Assembly (NCBI RefSeq): GCF_003443875.1
Contig: NZ_CP027482.1
Location: forward strand, 2,852,001 to 2,916,000
Length of the DNA stretch: 64,000 bases
Reading direction: 5' to 3'
Origin: Aeromicrobium sp. A1-2
Lineage (GTDB): Bacteria > Actinomycetota > Actinomycetes > Propionibacteriales > Nocardioidaceae
Position 1 is the first letter of the stretch. Each line of letters opens with the position of its first letter. The translations under genes and the position numbers were made by a program. The notes under the pieces are model-generated. The model was not told the origin of the DNA, did not search any database, and was given only the letters and a program-made list of their open reading frames with translations. Positions 6,518-14,887 of the stretch are shown here, piece by piece.

Positions 6518-9274
6518 CTACTGCTCGGCGGGAACCTTTTTTGCCGTCGTCTTCTTCGCGGCCTTCTTGGCTGGCGTCTTCTTGGCGGCTGTCTTCTTGG
6601 CGGCAACCTTCTTGGCTGGCGTCTTCTTGGCCGTCTTCTTCGTGGCAGTCTTCTTCGTGGCCTTCTTGGCGGTCTTCTTGCCGCCCTTCTTGGCCGGTCC
6701 CTTGGCGCGCCGCTCGGCGAGAAGCTCGAAGGCGCGTTCGGGCGTGATCGTCTCGATCGAGTCGTCCTTGCGCAGGGTGGCGTTGTACTCGCCGTCGGTC
6801 ACGTACGCGCCGAATCGGCCGTCCTTGGCCACGACGGGGCTGCCGCTGACCGGGTCAGCGCCGAACTCCTTGAGCGGAGCCGCTGCGGCCCGACGACCGT
6901 AGGTCTTGGGCTGCGCGTAGATCGCCCGGACCTCCTCCTCGGTGATCGTCAGGAGCTGCTCCTCGCGGTCCAGCGAGCGTGAGTCCGTGCCCTTCTTGAG
7001 GTAGGGGCCGTAGCGACCGTTCTGCGCCGTGACCTCGACATCGTCCTCGACGTAGACCACGCGCGGCAGGGTCAACAGCTGCACGGCCTGCTCGAGCGTG
7101 ATGGTGTCGAGGTCCATGTCCTTGAACAGGCTCGCGGTACGCGGCTTGTCGGCCTTCTTGGCCGTCTCGGGCAGCGCCTCGGTGACGTACGGGCCGAACC
7201 GGCCGCTCTTGGCGACGATCGCGAGACCCGTCTCGGGGTGTGAGCCGAGCTCCTTCTCGACGCCGGACGGCGAGGCGAGCAGCTCCTTGGCCTTGGCGAG
7301 GTTCAGCTCGTCGGGGGGCAGGTCGTCCGGCACGTTGGCACGCGTCGGGATCCTTTTGCCCTCGGCGTCCTCGGTGAACGGAGGCCCCTCGACGTACGGA
7401 CCGTAGCGGCCGACCCGCACGTCGATGTCCTCGCCGAGCGGGAACGTTGCGAGCCCTCGGGCGTCGATGTCGGGCAGGTTCTCAACCAGGCGCTTGAGGC
7501 CCGTGTTGCCCTCACCCTCACCGGTCCAGAAGTCGGTCAGGACCTTGAGCCGGTCCTCGCGGCCGCCGGCCACCTCGTCGAGCACGTCCTCGAGCTCGGC
7601 GGTGAAGGAGTACTCGATGAGCCGGCCGAAGTGCTGCTCAAGCAGACGGATGACCGAGAAGGCGATCCACGCCGGGACGAGCGCGGTCCCCTTCTTGTAG
7701 ACGTAGCCGCGGTTCTGGATCGTGCCGACGATCGACGCGTACGTCGAGGGGCGTCCGATCTCGCGGGTCTCGAGCTCGCTGATCAGGCTGGCCTCGGTGA
7801 ATCGCGAGGGCGGCTTGGTCTCGTGCCCGGCCTTGCCGAGCTCGGCGGCCGTGACGGTCTGCCCCTCGGACAGGTTGGGCAGCTTGGTCTGCTGGTCGTC
7901 GCCCTGGGTGTCGGAGTCGTCGTGCGACTCGACGTAGGCCTTGAGGAATCCGTAGAACGTGATGGTGCGTCCGGAGCTCGAGAACAGGACGTCCTCGCCG
8001 GTCGTGGCCGTCGCGCCAACGCGTACCGACACCGAGTTGCCCTTGGCGTCCTTCATCTGGGAGGCGATCGTGCGCTTCCAGATCAGCTCGTAGAGGCGGA
8101 GCTCGTCGCCGGACAGTCCGGTCTGCTGCGGAGTCTGGAAACGCTCGCCGGCCGGGCGGATCGCCTCGTGGGCCTCCTGCGCGTTCTTGACCTTGCTGGC
8201 GTAGACGCGAGGGGCGTCGGGCAGGTAGTCGGCACCGTAGAGCTCGGTGACCTGTGCCCGCGCACCGTTGAGCGCGGTCTGTGACAACGTCGTGGAGTCA
8301 GTACGCATATAGGTGATGTGGCCACCCTCGTACAGTCGCTGGGCGACCTGCATCGTGCGGGCGGCACCGAAGCCGAACTTGCGCGAGGCCTCCTGCTGCA
8401 TCGTCGTGGTGCGGAACGGCGCGTAGGGCTTGCGGGTGTAGGGCTTCTCCTCGACGGACTTGACCGTGAAGGGCTGGTCGTTGAGGGCATCGGCCAGAGC
8501 GCCGGCCTTCGCCTCGTCGAGGTGGACGACCTTGTCGGACGTCAGCGCGCCGGTGTTGTCGAAGTGGCTGCCCGACGCGACCCGCTTGCCGTCGACGCTC
8601 GACAGCTTGGCCGGGAACTGGCGTGGGTCGAAGCCCTCGCCGGCGTCGAACGAGGCCTCGAGGTCCCAGTAGGAGGCGACGTGGAACAGCATCCGCTCGC
8701 GCTCGCGCTCCACGACCAGGCGGGTAGCGACGGACTGCACCCGGCCCGCGGACAGGCCACTCATGACCTTCTTCCACAGCACGGGGCTGACCTCGTAGCC
8801 GTAGAGCCGGTCGAGGATGCGACGAGTCTCCTGCGCGTCGACCAGGTCCATGTCGACGTCGCGGGGGTGCGCAATCGCGTACTGGATTGCTTCCTTGGTG
8901 ATCTCGTTGAAGACGATGCGCTTGACCGGCACCTTGGGCTTGAGCTCGTCGAGGAGGTGCCACGCGATGGCTTCTCCCTCGCGGTCCTCATCTGTCGCCA
9001 GGACGAGCTCGTCGGCGTCCTTGAGCAGCTTTTTGAGCTTGGTCATCTGCGACTTCTTGTCGGCCGAGACGACGTAGATCGGCTCGAACTCGCTGTCGAC
9101 GTTGACGCCCAGGCGGGCCCAGGTCTCACCCTTGAACGCGGCCGGGACCTCGTCCGCGCCACGTGGGAGGTCACGGATGTGACCGACCGAGGAGTCCACG
9201 ACATAGCCGTCCCCGAGGTAGCCCGCGATGCTGCGGACCTTGTTGGGTGACTCGACGATGACAAGGCTGGTCAA
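6518..9274 (-). CDS. topA: DNA topoisomerase I
   Basis: Type IA topoisomerase that relaxes negative supercoils, 918 residues. The N-terminal TOPRIM domain opens with SLVIVESPNKVRSIAGYL and holds the metal-binding DEDREGEA (95-102). The active-site Tyr322 lies in ITYMRTDST. Instead of zinc fingers, the C-terminal part has four GR(Y/F)G(P/A)Y repeats, then a 60-residue Lys/Ala/Thr tail, as in other actinobacterial TopA proteins. The TTG at 9274 is chosen because AGGAG lies 5 nt upstream and SLVIVESPNK follows immediately; the ATG at 9304 would place that Shine-Dalgarno inside the gene. It diverges from an MFS gene. Confidence 0.96.
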   Translation of the reverse strand: MTSLVIVESPNKVRSIAGYLGDGYVVDSSVGHIRDLPRGADEVPAAFKGETWARLGVNVDSEFEPIYVVSADKKSQMTKLKKLLKDADELVLATDEDREGEAIAWHLLDELKPKVPVKRIVFNEITKEAIQYAIAHPRDVDMDLVDAQETRRILDRLYGYEVSPVLWKKVMSGLSAGRVQSVATRLVVERERERMLFHVASYWDLEASFDAGEGFDPRQFPAKLSSVDGKRVASGSHFDNTGALTSDKVVHLDEAKAGALADALNDQPFTVKSVEEKPYTRKPYAPFRTTTMQQEASRKFGFGAARTMQVAQRLYEGGHITYMRTDSTTLSQTALNGARAQVTELYGADYLPDAPRVYASKVKNAQEAHEAIRPAGERFQTPQQTGLSGDELRLYELIWKRTIASQMKDAKGNSVSVRVGATATTGEDVLFSSSGRTITFYGFLKAYVESHDDSDTQGDDQQTKLPNLSEGQTVTAAELGKAGHETKPPSRFTEASLISELETREIGRPSTYASIVGTIQNRGYVYKKGTALVPAWIAFSVIRLLEQHFGRLIEYSFTAELEDVLDEVAGGREDRLKVLTDFWTGEGEGNTGLKRLVENLPDIDARGLATFPLGEDIDVRVGRYGPYVEGPPFTEDAEGKRIPTRANVPDDLPPDELNLAKAKELLASPSGVEKELGSHPETGLAIVAKSGRFGPYVTEALPETAKKADKPRTASLFKDMDLDTITLEQAVQLLTLPRVVYVEDDVEVTAQNGRYGPYLKKGTDSRSLDREEQLLTITEEEVRAIYAQPKTYGRRAAAAPLKEFGADPVSGSPVVAKDGRFGAYVTDGEYNATLRKDDSIETITPERAFELLAERRAKGPAKKGGKKTAKKATKKTATKKTAKKTPAKKVAAKKTAAKKTPAKKAAKKTTAKKVPAEQ
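6521..6703 (-). repeat. repetitive lysine-rich coding tail of topA
   Basis: About 60 codons made of near-repeats of AKK, TAKK and PAKK. At the DNA level these are copies of cttcttggc(g/t)g spaced 9-15 bp apart. Such basic tails raise DNA affinity and processivity in mycobacterial and streptomycete TopA. Repeat number is expected to vary between strains through slippage. Confidence 0.8.
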
Positions 9275-9304
9275 GGAAACTCCTGTGGTGGGTAGGCGTG
9301 CCAT

Positions 9305-9310
9305 ACGCTA
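9305..9310 (-). promoter_or_regulatory. candidate topA -10 element
   Basis: Minus-strand TAGCGT would start transcription near 9298, giving a leader of about 24 nt that includes the AGGAG before the TTG start. No convincing -35 is seen at the usual distance. Confidence 0.35.
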
Positions 9311-9359
9311 ACGCGTGGTGTCAAGGGATCGCGCACCGCAGGGTGTCAGATCACGGTGT

Positions 9360-9365
9360 CAGAAT
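9360..9365 (+). promoter_or_regulatory. -10-like element of MFS transporter gene
   Basis: CAGAAT lies 5 nt before the GTG at 9371. It also overlaps the third of three GGTGTCA heptamers (9317, 9342, 9355) in the gap between topA and this gene. Confidence 0.4.
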
Positions 9366-9370
9366 GTCCT

Positions 9371-10588
9371 GTGGCCTTTTCGGGATACGCGGAGCTGTGG
9401 GCGAACAAGCCGGTACGGGCGCTCTACGCGGCGGCGTTCTTCGCCCGCATCCCAGCCCTGGCGGCTCCCCTGGTCTTCACGCTCTACGTCGTCGGCGAGC
9501 TCGAAGGGACCTACGCCCAGGCCGGCTTCGTGGCCGCCTCGACGACCGTCGGTGCCGCGATCGGGATGCCGTGGCGCGGGCGCCTCATCGACCGCATCGG
9601 CATGCGGCGGACGATCCTCCCGTCGATCATCGGGGTGGGCGTCCTCTATCCACTGGCGACGATCGCGACGTACGCATGGCTGATCCCGGTGTCGTTCCTG
9701 ATGGGCGTCTTCCTGATCCCGATCTTCTCGATCGTGCGGCTGTCCCTCAGTGTCATGGTCGAGGAGCGGCAACGCCGCACGGCGTTCGCTGCCGACAGCG
9801 TCATGGCCGAGGCGAGCTTCATCATCGGCCCGGCGGTGGGGGTGCTGCTCGTGACCCAGGCCGGCGCGGCCACGGCGCTCTACGCGATCGGCGCCTCGGA
9901 GGTCATCGCCGGACTGATCTTCATGCGCCTCAACCCGCCGACCCGGTCGAAGCCCGTCGCCGATGTGCCGCCGACCGAGGCGCCCGCGGTGAAGACGTCC
10001 TTCATGTCCGTGCCACTGGTCTTCCTCTTCCTGATCTCCGGCGGCACGATGGCGAGCCTGATCGGCACCGACCTCGGCATCGTCGCCGAGCTCCGCGAGC
10101 TCGACCAGGTCAAGGTCATCGGCCTGACCTACGGCCTGTGGGGGGTGTCGTCGCTGCTCGGCGGCCTGCTCTACGGCTCGCTCGACCGCTCGATCCGTCC
10201 GACCTACCTCCTGCTCGCCCTCGGCCTGACCACGATCCCGGTCGGGCTCGGCAATCACGCCTGGTCCCTGTCCTTGTGGGTCATCCCGACCGGCTTCCTG
10301 TGTGCCCCGACGATGACGGCGGCGGCGGAGTGGATCGCCAAGCTGGTTCCGGAGGAACGTCGGGGTGAGGCCATGGGCTGGCAGGGCACGGCCTTCACGG
10401 TGGGCGGCGCAGCCAGCTCACCCGTCATCGGCGCTGCGATCGATGGGGTCGGTGCATGGGGCGGCTTCGTCGTGGGAGGCTCGATCGCCACCGGCATCGC
10501 GCTGGCCTGCTGGATCGGCCAGCTGATCCCAGCCTTCCGGCCCGAGCGCCACGCCATGGTCGACCCACCCAGAAGCAACACGACATGA
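9371..10588 (+). CDS. MFS transporter, SetA-like sugar/drug efflux type
   Basis: Major facilitator of about 405 residues with 12 predicted membrane helices in two halves joined by a charged loop (LNPPTRSKPVADVPP). The conserved loop after helix 2 is RGRLIDRIGMRR, close to the MFS motif A (G-X3-D-R-X-G-R-R). Substrate cannot be read from sequence; the overall pattern fits drug or sugar efflux. The GTG at 9371 is preferred because a -10-like element precedes it and VAFSGYAELWANKPVRALY starts a natural N terminus; an in-frame GTG at 9356 adds five residues. The next gene, an acetyltransferase, follows 10 bp later. Confidence 0.82.
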   Translation: MAFSGYAELWANKPVRALYAAAFFARIPALAAPLVFTLYVVGELEGTYAQAGFVAASTTVGAAIGMPWRGRLIDRIGMRRTILPSIIGVGVLYPLATIATYAWLIPVSFLMGVFLIPIFSIVRLSLSVMVEERQRRTAFAADSVMAEASFIIGPAVGVLLVTQAGAATALYAIGASEVIAGLIFMRLNPPTRSKPVADVPPTEAPAVKTSFMSVPLVFLFLISGGTMASLIGTDLGIVAELRELDQVKVIGLTYGLWGVSSLLGGLLYGSLDRSIRPTYLLLALGLTTIPVGLGNHAWSLSLWVIPTGFLCAPTMTAAAEWIAKLVPEERRGEAMGWQGTAFTVGGAASSPVIGAAIDGVGAWGGFVVGGSIATGIALACWIGQLIPAFRPERHAMVDPPRSNTT

Positions 10589-10598
10589 AGGAGATTCC

Positions 10599-11093
10599 AT
10601 GATCGTCCGCGCCGCCGAGCAGGGCGACCTGGCCGCGATCCTCGAGATCCACAACGATGCGATCCGCGCGACGACGGCGATCTGGGACGAGGTCGAGGTC
10701 GGCATCGAGGAGCGGGAGCAGTGGTTCCGCTCACGCTGCGACGCCGGCCTGCCGGTGCTGGTCGCCGACGTCGGCGGCGTCGTGACGGGCTACGCCTCGT
10801 ACGGGCCGTGGCGGGTCAAGAGCGGCTACCGGTTCACGGTCGAGAACTCGGTCTACGTCCACCCCGACCACCAAGGCCATGGTGCGGCGAGTGCACTGAT
10901 GTCCGCCCTGATCCAGCATGCCCGGGCCGGCAACGTGCACGCGATGGTGGCTGGCATCGAGGCGTCCAACACCGTCTCGATCGCGTTGCACGAGAAGTAC
11001 GGCTTCGTCCGGGTCGCGCTGCTGCCGGAGGTCGGCTTCAAGTTCGGCCGCTGGCTCGACCTGGCCTACCTCCAGCTCCAGCTCACGACCTGA
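10599..11093 (+). CDS. GNAT N-acetyltransferase, phosphinothricin acetyltransferase-like
   Basis: Acetyl-CoA-dependent N-acetyltransferase of 164 residues. It matches the PAT/Bar subgroup in length and in IVRAAEQGDLAAILEIHNDAI, TAIWDE, SYGPWR, the acceptor region ENSVYVHPDHQGHGAASALM (motif A with Q-X2-G-X-A) and EKYGFVRVALLPEVGFKFGRWLDL. PAT homologues acetylate amino-acid analogues such as phosphinothricin or methionine sulfoximine; the natural substrate here is unknown. A strong Shine-Dalgarno AAGGAG lies 6 nt before the ATG. It is probably co-transcribed with the MFS exporter, so the pair may form a small detoxification unit (inference). Confidence 0.88.
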   Translation: MIVRAAEQGDLAAILEIHNDAIRATTAIWDEVEVGIEEREQWFRSRCDAGLPVLVADVGGVVTGYASYGPWRVKSGYRFTVENSVYVHPDHQGHGAASALMSALIQHARAGNVHAMVAGIEASNTVSIALHEKYGFVRVALLPEVGFKFGRWLDLAYLQLQLTT

Positions 11094-11094
11094 G

Positions 11095-11985
11095 TCACCG
11101 CAGCCGACCGAGGAGCGAACCCACGCCGCCGAGACTCTTGGCGGCAAAGGCCAGGCTCTTTCCTCCTGGCAGTCCCGGCACTGAGTCGAGGACCGGCGTC
11201 AGCGCCATCAACCCACCCACGTGGGCGACTTTGAGCCGGCGCCGTGCGACGAGCCGCACCGGGTCCTGGCGTCCCGACGACGCCTCCAGCAGATCGGTCG
11301 CACTGCCCGAGACCCTGGGGCCACTGGGGTCGCCGACCACCTGCTCCGTCGTCCACCCGCTGTCCGCCATGGAGGTGAAGCTCCACGCCGCCTCGTCTGC
11401 GATGACACCGACGGTCGCCTCCGCGCTGCTGCGCGCCGCGAGGCACCCCGTGGAGTCAGCGAGGGCAGCAATGCCGTGTCCCAGCAGCGCCGGGTCGACC
11501 TCCCCCTCCATCGCGTCGGCGATGTCCAGGGCGTGCAACGCCAGCTCGTAGCAGCCGGCATGCATCACGGTCAGGAGCGGCATCGCGCCCGTCACGCCGA
11601 CAACCAGCTCCGTGCCGCGTTGCCTCGCGACATCGGAATCCAGCAGAGCGACCGCGGCATCCCGTGATCCACGCAGCGCATCCCGCACGTCGTCGTCGCT
11701 CGCGCCGCCGTGCGCATCGATGAGCGCGGCATTGAGGGAGTCCGGGTCGGTGTGTGGCGCCGTCTCGTCGGCGCCGAGCGTCTCGACCACCTCAGTCATC
11801 GCCGAGCGCCCGTCCCACGTGCCCAGGTGTACGACGATGTCGCGCACGGTCCAGCCGTCGAGCCGTGTCCTCGCCGACAGGTCCACGCTCTCCACCTGGG
11901 TGAGGAAGGCATCCCAGCTGTCTCGCACGACACCTGACAGGTCGTAGTCACCATGATCGATCAGGCCCTGCGGTGTCGACGTCAT
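11095..11985 (-). CDS. maleylpyruvate isomerase/mycothiol-dependent DinB family protein (TIGR03083-like)
   Basis: Soluble protein of 296 residues with the DinB/MDMPI helical bundle at the N terminus. The signature is RLDGWTVRDIVVHLGTWDGR, where the His is the expected metal ligand; later HAGCYELALHALDIADAM supplies another conserved His. The C-terminal domain resembles the SCP2-like half of actinobacterial MDMPI proteins. Most family members are uncharacterised; some use mycothiol as cofactor, which fits an actinobacterium. The ATG at 11985 lies inside a short palindrome (ATGCT-CCG-AGCAT, 11984-11996). The frame stays open upstream through the next gene, but that extension is the ice-binding gene in a shifted frame. 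Confidence 0.75.
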   Translation of the reverse strand: MTSTPQGLIDHGDYDLSGVVRDSWDAFLTQVESVDLSARTRLDGWTVRDIVVHLGTWDGRSAMTEVVETLGADETAPHTDPDSLNAALIDAHGGASDDDVRDALRGSRDAAVALLDSDVARQRGTELVVGVTGAMPLLTVMHAGCYELALHALDIADAMEGEVDPALLGHGIAALADSTGCLAARSSAEATVGVIADEAAWSFTSMADSGWTTEQVVGDPSGPRVSGSATDLLEASSGRQDPVRLVARRRLKVAHVGGLMALTPVLDSVPGLPGGKSLAFAAKSLGGVGSLLGRLR

Positions 11986-12031
11986 GCTCCGAGCATCCCG
12001 GTTCTTGGCTGACGCCGCATCCGGAACCCCG

Positions 12032-13171
12032 TCAGTCGGGCAAGCGGTGTCGGCCCACCAGGACTCGGGGGCGTCCCGCCGCGACCAGCGCCAACCCCGC
12101 GAGCAGGAGCAGCACCCCGAGCCACTGCGCGCTACGGACGTTGCTGCCCAGGCCCGTGTCGGGCAGGCCCGTGGCAGCCACGCTGCCGCTCGGCTCACTG
12201 AGCCCGCTGCCGCCACCGCTCGAGCCGTCCGAGCCGGTCGAGCCGCCGTTGCCGCCGCCAGCCCCGTTCGACCCTCCGGAGCCCGACCCGCCGCCGCCGG
12301 CACTCCCGCCGCTGCCGCCGCTACCGCCCGTCCCGCCACCGGCACCACCCGCGTCGTCATCGTCATCGTCGCCGTCCGGGGGCGACGTGCCGCACTTCTT
12401 GGTCGTGAACGTGTTCTTGGCGAGGGTGATGGCGGAGCCGGCGAGCGCCCGTCCCTCGACTTCGGAGTCCGCGCCGACCGTAATGGCGGCCGCCGCCAGG
12501 ATCGTCCCGACGAAGTCCGAGGACGCCCCGACCGTCGCGGCGCTCCCGACCTGCCAGAACACGTTGCATGCCTGAGCGCTGTTGATCAGCCGCACCGAGG
12601 TCCGTGCGCCGAAGTTGAGCGCAGAGCCGACCTGGAAGATGAACACCGCATCTGGATCGTCCTCGGCATCCAGCGTCACGATCCCGTCGGCACTCACGTC
12701 GAGCGCCGCGGCCGCCGCGTACACGCCGGACTGGAAGGTCTGGCCGGCCTGATCACCCAGGATGGTTGCGGTGAAGATGCGATTCTTGGCGTCCGTGAAC
12801 GCCGCATCGGCTGCATGACGCGCCTCAACGGCCGCCGTGGTGTTGATCTCCTTGCTGCCGTTCGTGACCCCCGGCGGGAATCCGGTGATCGCTGTCCCGG
12901 GACTGACCCCAAGATCTCCGCCCAGGACGCTCTCGAGCGTGTTGGTGATCTCCGATCCGGCCAGGACCGAGAATGTCCCGGCCACGCCCAGATCCACAGG
13001 AAGCGGAGGTACTGCCGCGCGCGCCGGTGACGCGCTGGTCACGGCTATCGCGGCGATCAGCATGCCGGCCGCCGTCAGGCCCCCGACTATTCCGAAGCTT
13101 CGGGTCGACGGCTCGGTCAGGGTACGGCGTGAGAGCGCCATCAGGGGGGCCTTCCCCCATGGCCGGGCCAC
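12032..13171 (-). CDS. ice-binding-like (DUF3494) surface protein with LPXTG sorting signal
   Basis: Exported, wall-anchored protein of 379 residues. A signal peptide ends near ASPARA (residue 52). Residues 57-265 match the ice-binding protein fold (DUF3494): LGVAGTFSVLAGSEITNT, GGDLGVSPGTAITGFPPG, the TFQSGVYAAAAAL step, and the AVFIFQVGSALNFGA and VFWQVGSAATVGASSDFVGT strands. An Asp run, then a Gly/Ser-rich spacer of about 60 residues, leads to LPDTG (336-340), a hydrophobic helix and a basic tail, which is a sortase signal. GGGAGG lies 5 nt before the GTG start. Such domains bind ice or act as adhesins; which applies here is unknown. No sortase gene is in the window. Confidence 0.85.
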   Translation of the reverse strand: MARPWGKAPLMALSRRTLTEPSTRSFGIVGGLTAAGMLIAAIAVTSASPARAAVPPLPVDLGVAGTFSVLAGSEITNTLESVLGGDLGVSPGTAITGFPPGVTNGSKEINTTAAVEARHAADAAFTDAKNRIFTATILGDQAGQTFQSGVYAAAAALDVSADGIVTLDAEDDPDAVFIFQVGSALNFGARTSVRLINSAQACNVFWQVGSAATVGASSDFVGTILAAAAITVGADSEVEGRALAGSAITLAKNTFTTKKCGTSPPDGDDDDDDAGGAGGGTGGSGGSGGSAGGGGSGSGGSNGAGGGNGGSTGSDGSSGGGSGLSEPSGSVAATGLPDTGLGSNVRSAQWLGVLLLLAGLALVAAGRPRVLVGRHRLPD

Positions 13172-13311
13172 TGATTCCTCCCGTGATGAAACCTCGGAGG
13201 ATCGGCAGTCAGGTGCGGGGATCGCGGTGCTCGGAAACGGGACCGCGCTGTAGATGGTCAGTCAGCCAGCGAAGCTGTGAAACTCCTCAGAGCGTAGGTC
13301 ACACGTCGCGC

Positions 13312-13336
13312 ATACCCGGGTTGAACGCGCCGCAAC
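13312..13336 (-). promoter_or_regulatory. candidate SigB/SigF-type promoter for the ice-binding gene
   Basis: Minus strand reads GTTG (13336-13333), a 15-nt spacer, then GGGTAT (13317-13312). The SigF/SigB stress consensus in actinobacteria is GTTT-N15-17-GGGTA(A/T), so 9 of 10 positions agree. Transcription would start near 13304, leaving a 5' leader of about 130 nt. Confidence 0.42.
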
Positions 13337-13340
13337 GCCA

Positions 13341-14807
13341 CTACGTCAAAAAGCCGTCAGCGACGAGCTCGCGGACGGAGGCGGCATACGCGCTCCGCAG
13401 CTCGCCCGCGTCTCGCTCGAGCAACGTCGCGAGCGCGTCGAGGATCTGGCCGGCCGTCAAATCGCCGTCGCTCGCGCTGACCAGCCCGGCCTCCACCGTG
13501 TCGACCTGCCGGGCACGTCGCACGCCCTGCTGGAGTCGGAAGACGATCGACTCGGGATGCTCGGCGCCCGCAGCTCCGCGCGTCTCCTCCACGACATCGG
13601 GCGCATGCCGGAACGCCGTGCTGAGCACCGCGTCGTCGTCGAGTCCGCGCAGCAGCTCCGCGCGTCGACCCCATCCGGCAACCGACGGCCCGATGGGCGG
13701 CGCGATCTCGCCGCTCCACTCCTCGATCCGGAGAACAGGTGCAGCCGACGTCTTGCGCAGGCTCAACCAACCGAAGCCGATGGCCTCGATGCGCTCGGCG
13801 GCGAACCAGTCGAGCCAGGCGTCGTACCGCTGTACGTAGTCGGGCGCCGCGGCAAGCCCAGCATCAGCCAGCCACATCTCGACGTACGCCGATGGGTCGA
13901 CCAGCTCCCGCTGGAGGATCCACGCGTCCAGCGGCTGCCCATCAAGCCACTCCCCCAGACCGTCTCTCCAGTCAGTGTCCCCATGGTGGGCCCAGTTGGC
14001 CAGGATCTGGCACCAACCGCCGTCGTTGAGGTGGGTCGCAGCGTTCTCGACCAGGTGCCGCACGACGCTGTCACCGGGCATCCCGGAGTCGCGATAGACC
14101 AGGACATCGCTGCCGGGAGGTGAGATGACAAATGGCGGGTTCGTCGCGATCAGGTCGAACTTCTGGCCGGCGACCGGTTCGAACAGGCTGCCGTCCCTGA
14201 CGTCGATGTCCAGCGCGTTGAGCCCGGCGGTAAGCCGGGCCATTGAGAGGGCCCCCGGGTTGACGTCCGTCGCGACGACGCGCTCGGCATGCTGCGTCAG
14301 GTGGAGCGCCTGAACTCCGCAGCCCGTGCCGAGGTCGAGAGCCTGGCCCACGGGCTCGCGGACCGTCAGCTGGGCGAGTGACGACGAGGCCTCACTAATC
14401 CCGAGGACGTACTCGGGATCCATCGGAGCGGCTCGACCATCCAGGCCCGGGGTCGGATCGCACACGATCCACCAGTCATGGGTCTCGTCGCCGTACGGAC
14501 GAACGTCCACCAACGCCCGCACCTCACCGCCGGAAGCCTGGAGCATCCCGGCCGCGATCAGGGGCTCGACCAGGCCTGGAAGAGCGGCATCGGCGCGCGC
14601 CCGCTCGACCCCGACCTGCAGGGCGAACAGCCGCACCAAGGTGGCCAGATCGCTCCCGCCGTTGGTGGCCCGCCGCGGGGGCACGGTCTGGTTGCGGCCG
14701 AGGGCGCGGTGGGCATCCTCGCCCAGCAGGGCGAAGACCGCGTCGACGGTGAAGTCCGCGCGAGTCAGCGCGGCTCGGAGGGCCTGGACGTGCGGGGCGT
14801 CGATCAC
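13341..14807 (-). CDS. SAM-dependent methyltransferase with NPPF motif (DUF7059-type N terminus)
   Basis: Cytosolic protein of 488 residues. An N-terminal winged-helix-like domain (about 1-140) precedes a class I methyltransferase with motif I LDLGTGCGVQALHL, acidic motif II VVATDVNPGALSMA, and motif IV IATNPPFVISP. NPP(Y/F) is typical of enzymes that methylate amino groups of nucleic acid or protein glutamine (RsmC, HemK, TrmN6 relatives). A C-terminal extension of about 190 residues is specific to actinobacterial homologues. The substrate is unknown; rRNA or tRNA is likely by analogy. The GTG start is supported by AAGG upstream and a preceding terminator. Confidence 0.8.
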   Translation of the reverse strand: MIDAPHVQALRAALTRADFTVDAVFALLGEDAHRALGRNQTVPPRRATNGGSDLATLVRLFALQVGVERARADAALPGLVEPLIAAGMLQASGGEVRALVDVRPYGDETHDWWIVCDPTPGLDGRAAPMDPEYVLGISEASSSLAQLTVREPVGQALDLGTGCGVQALHLTQHAERVVATDVNPGALSMARLTAGLNALDIDVRDGSLFEPVAGQKFDLIATNPPFVISPPGSDVLVYRDSGMPGDSVVRHLVENAATHLNDGGWCQILANWAHHGDTDWRDGLGEWLDGQPLDAWILQRELVDPSAYVEMWLADAGLAAAPDYVQRYDAWLDWFAAERIEAIGFGWLSLRKTSAAPVLRIEEWSGEIAPPIGPSVAGWGRRAELLRGLDDDAVLSTAFRHAPDVVEETRGAAGAEHPESIVFRLQQGVRRARQVDTVEAGLVSASDGDLTAGQILDALATLLERDAGELRSAYAASVRELVADGFLT

Positions 14808-14838
14808 GCCCCCACCTTGTCAGAGTTCGCCGGACGTG

Positions 14839-14872
14839 CGAACGGCGCAGACCCGGAGGTCTGCGCCGTTCG
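14839..14872 (-). terminator. intrinsic terminator-like hairpin after hppA
   Basis: Perfect 15-bp inverted repeat CGAACGGCGCAGACC / GGTCTGCGCCGTTCG with the tetraloop cgga, 16 bp after the hppA stop. No T tract follows on either strand, as is common in high-GC actinobacteria. Confidence 0.78.
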
Positions 14873-14887
14873 TGTTCTCGTTCGTGC

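Noticed and set aside
11986..12366. Upstream extension of the maleylpyruvate-isomerase-like frame
   Set aside because: The extension is Ala/Arg-rich antisense-like translation of the Gly/Ser spacer of the ice-binding gene. The family starts at the ATG at 11985.
13341..14807. Restriction-modification or defence methyltransferase
   Set aside because: The NPPF motif raised it, but there is no target-recognition domain or partner nuclease, and it is flanked by housekeeping genes.
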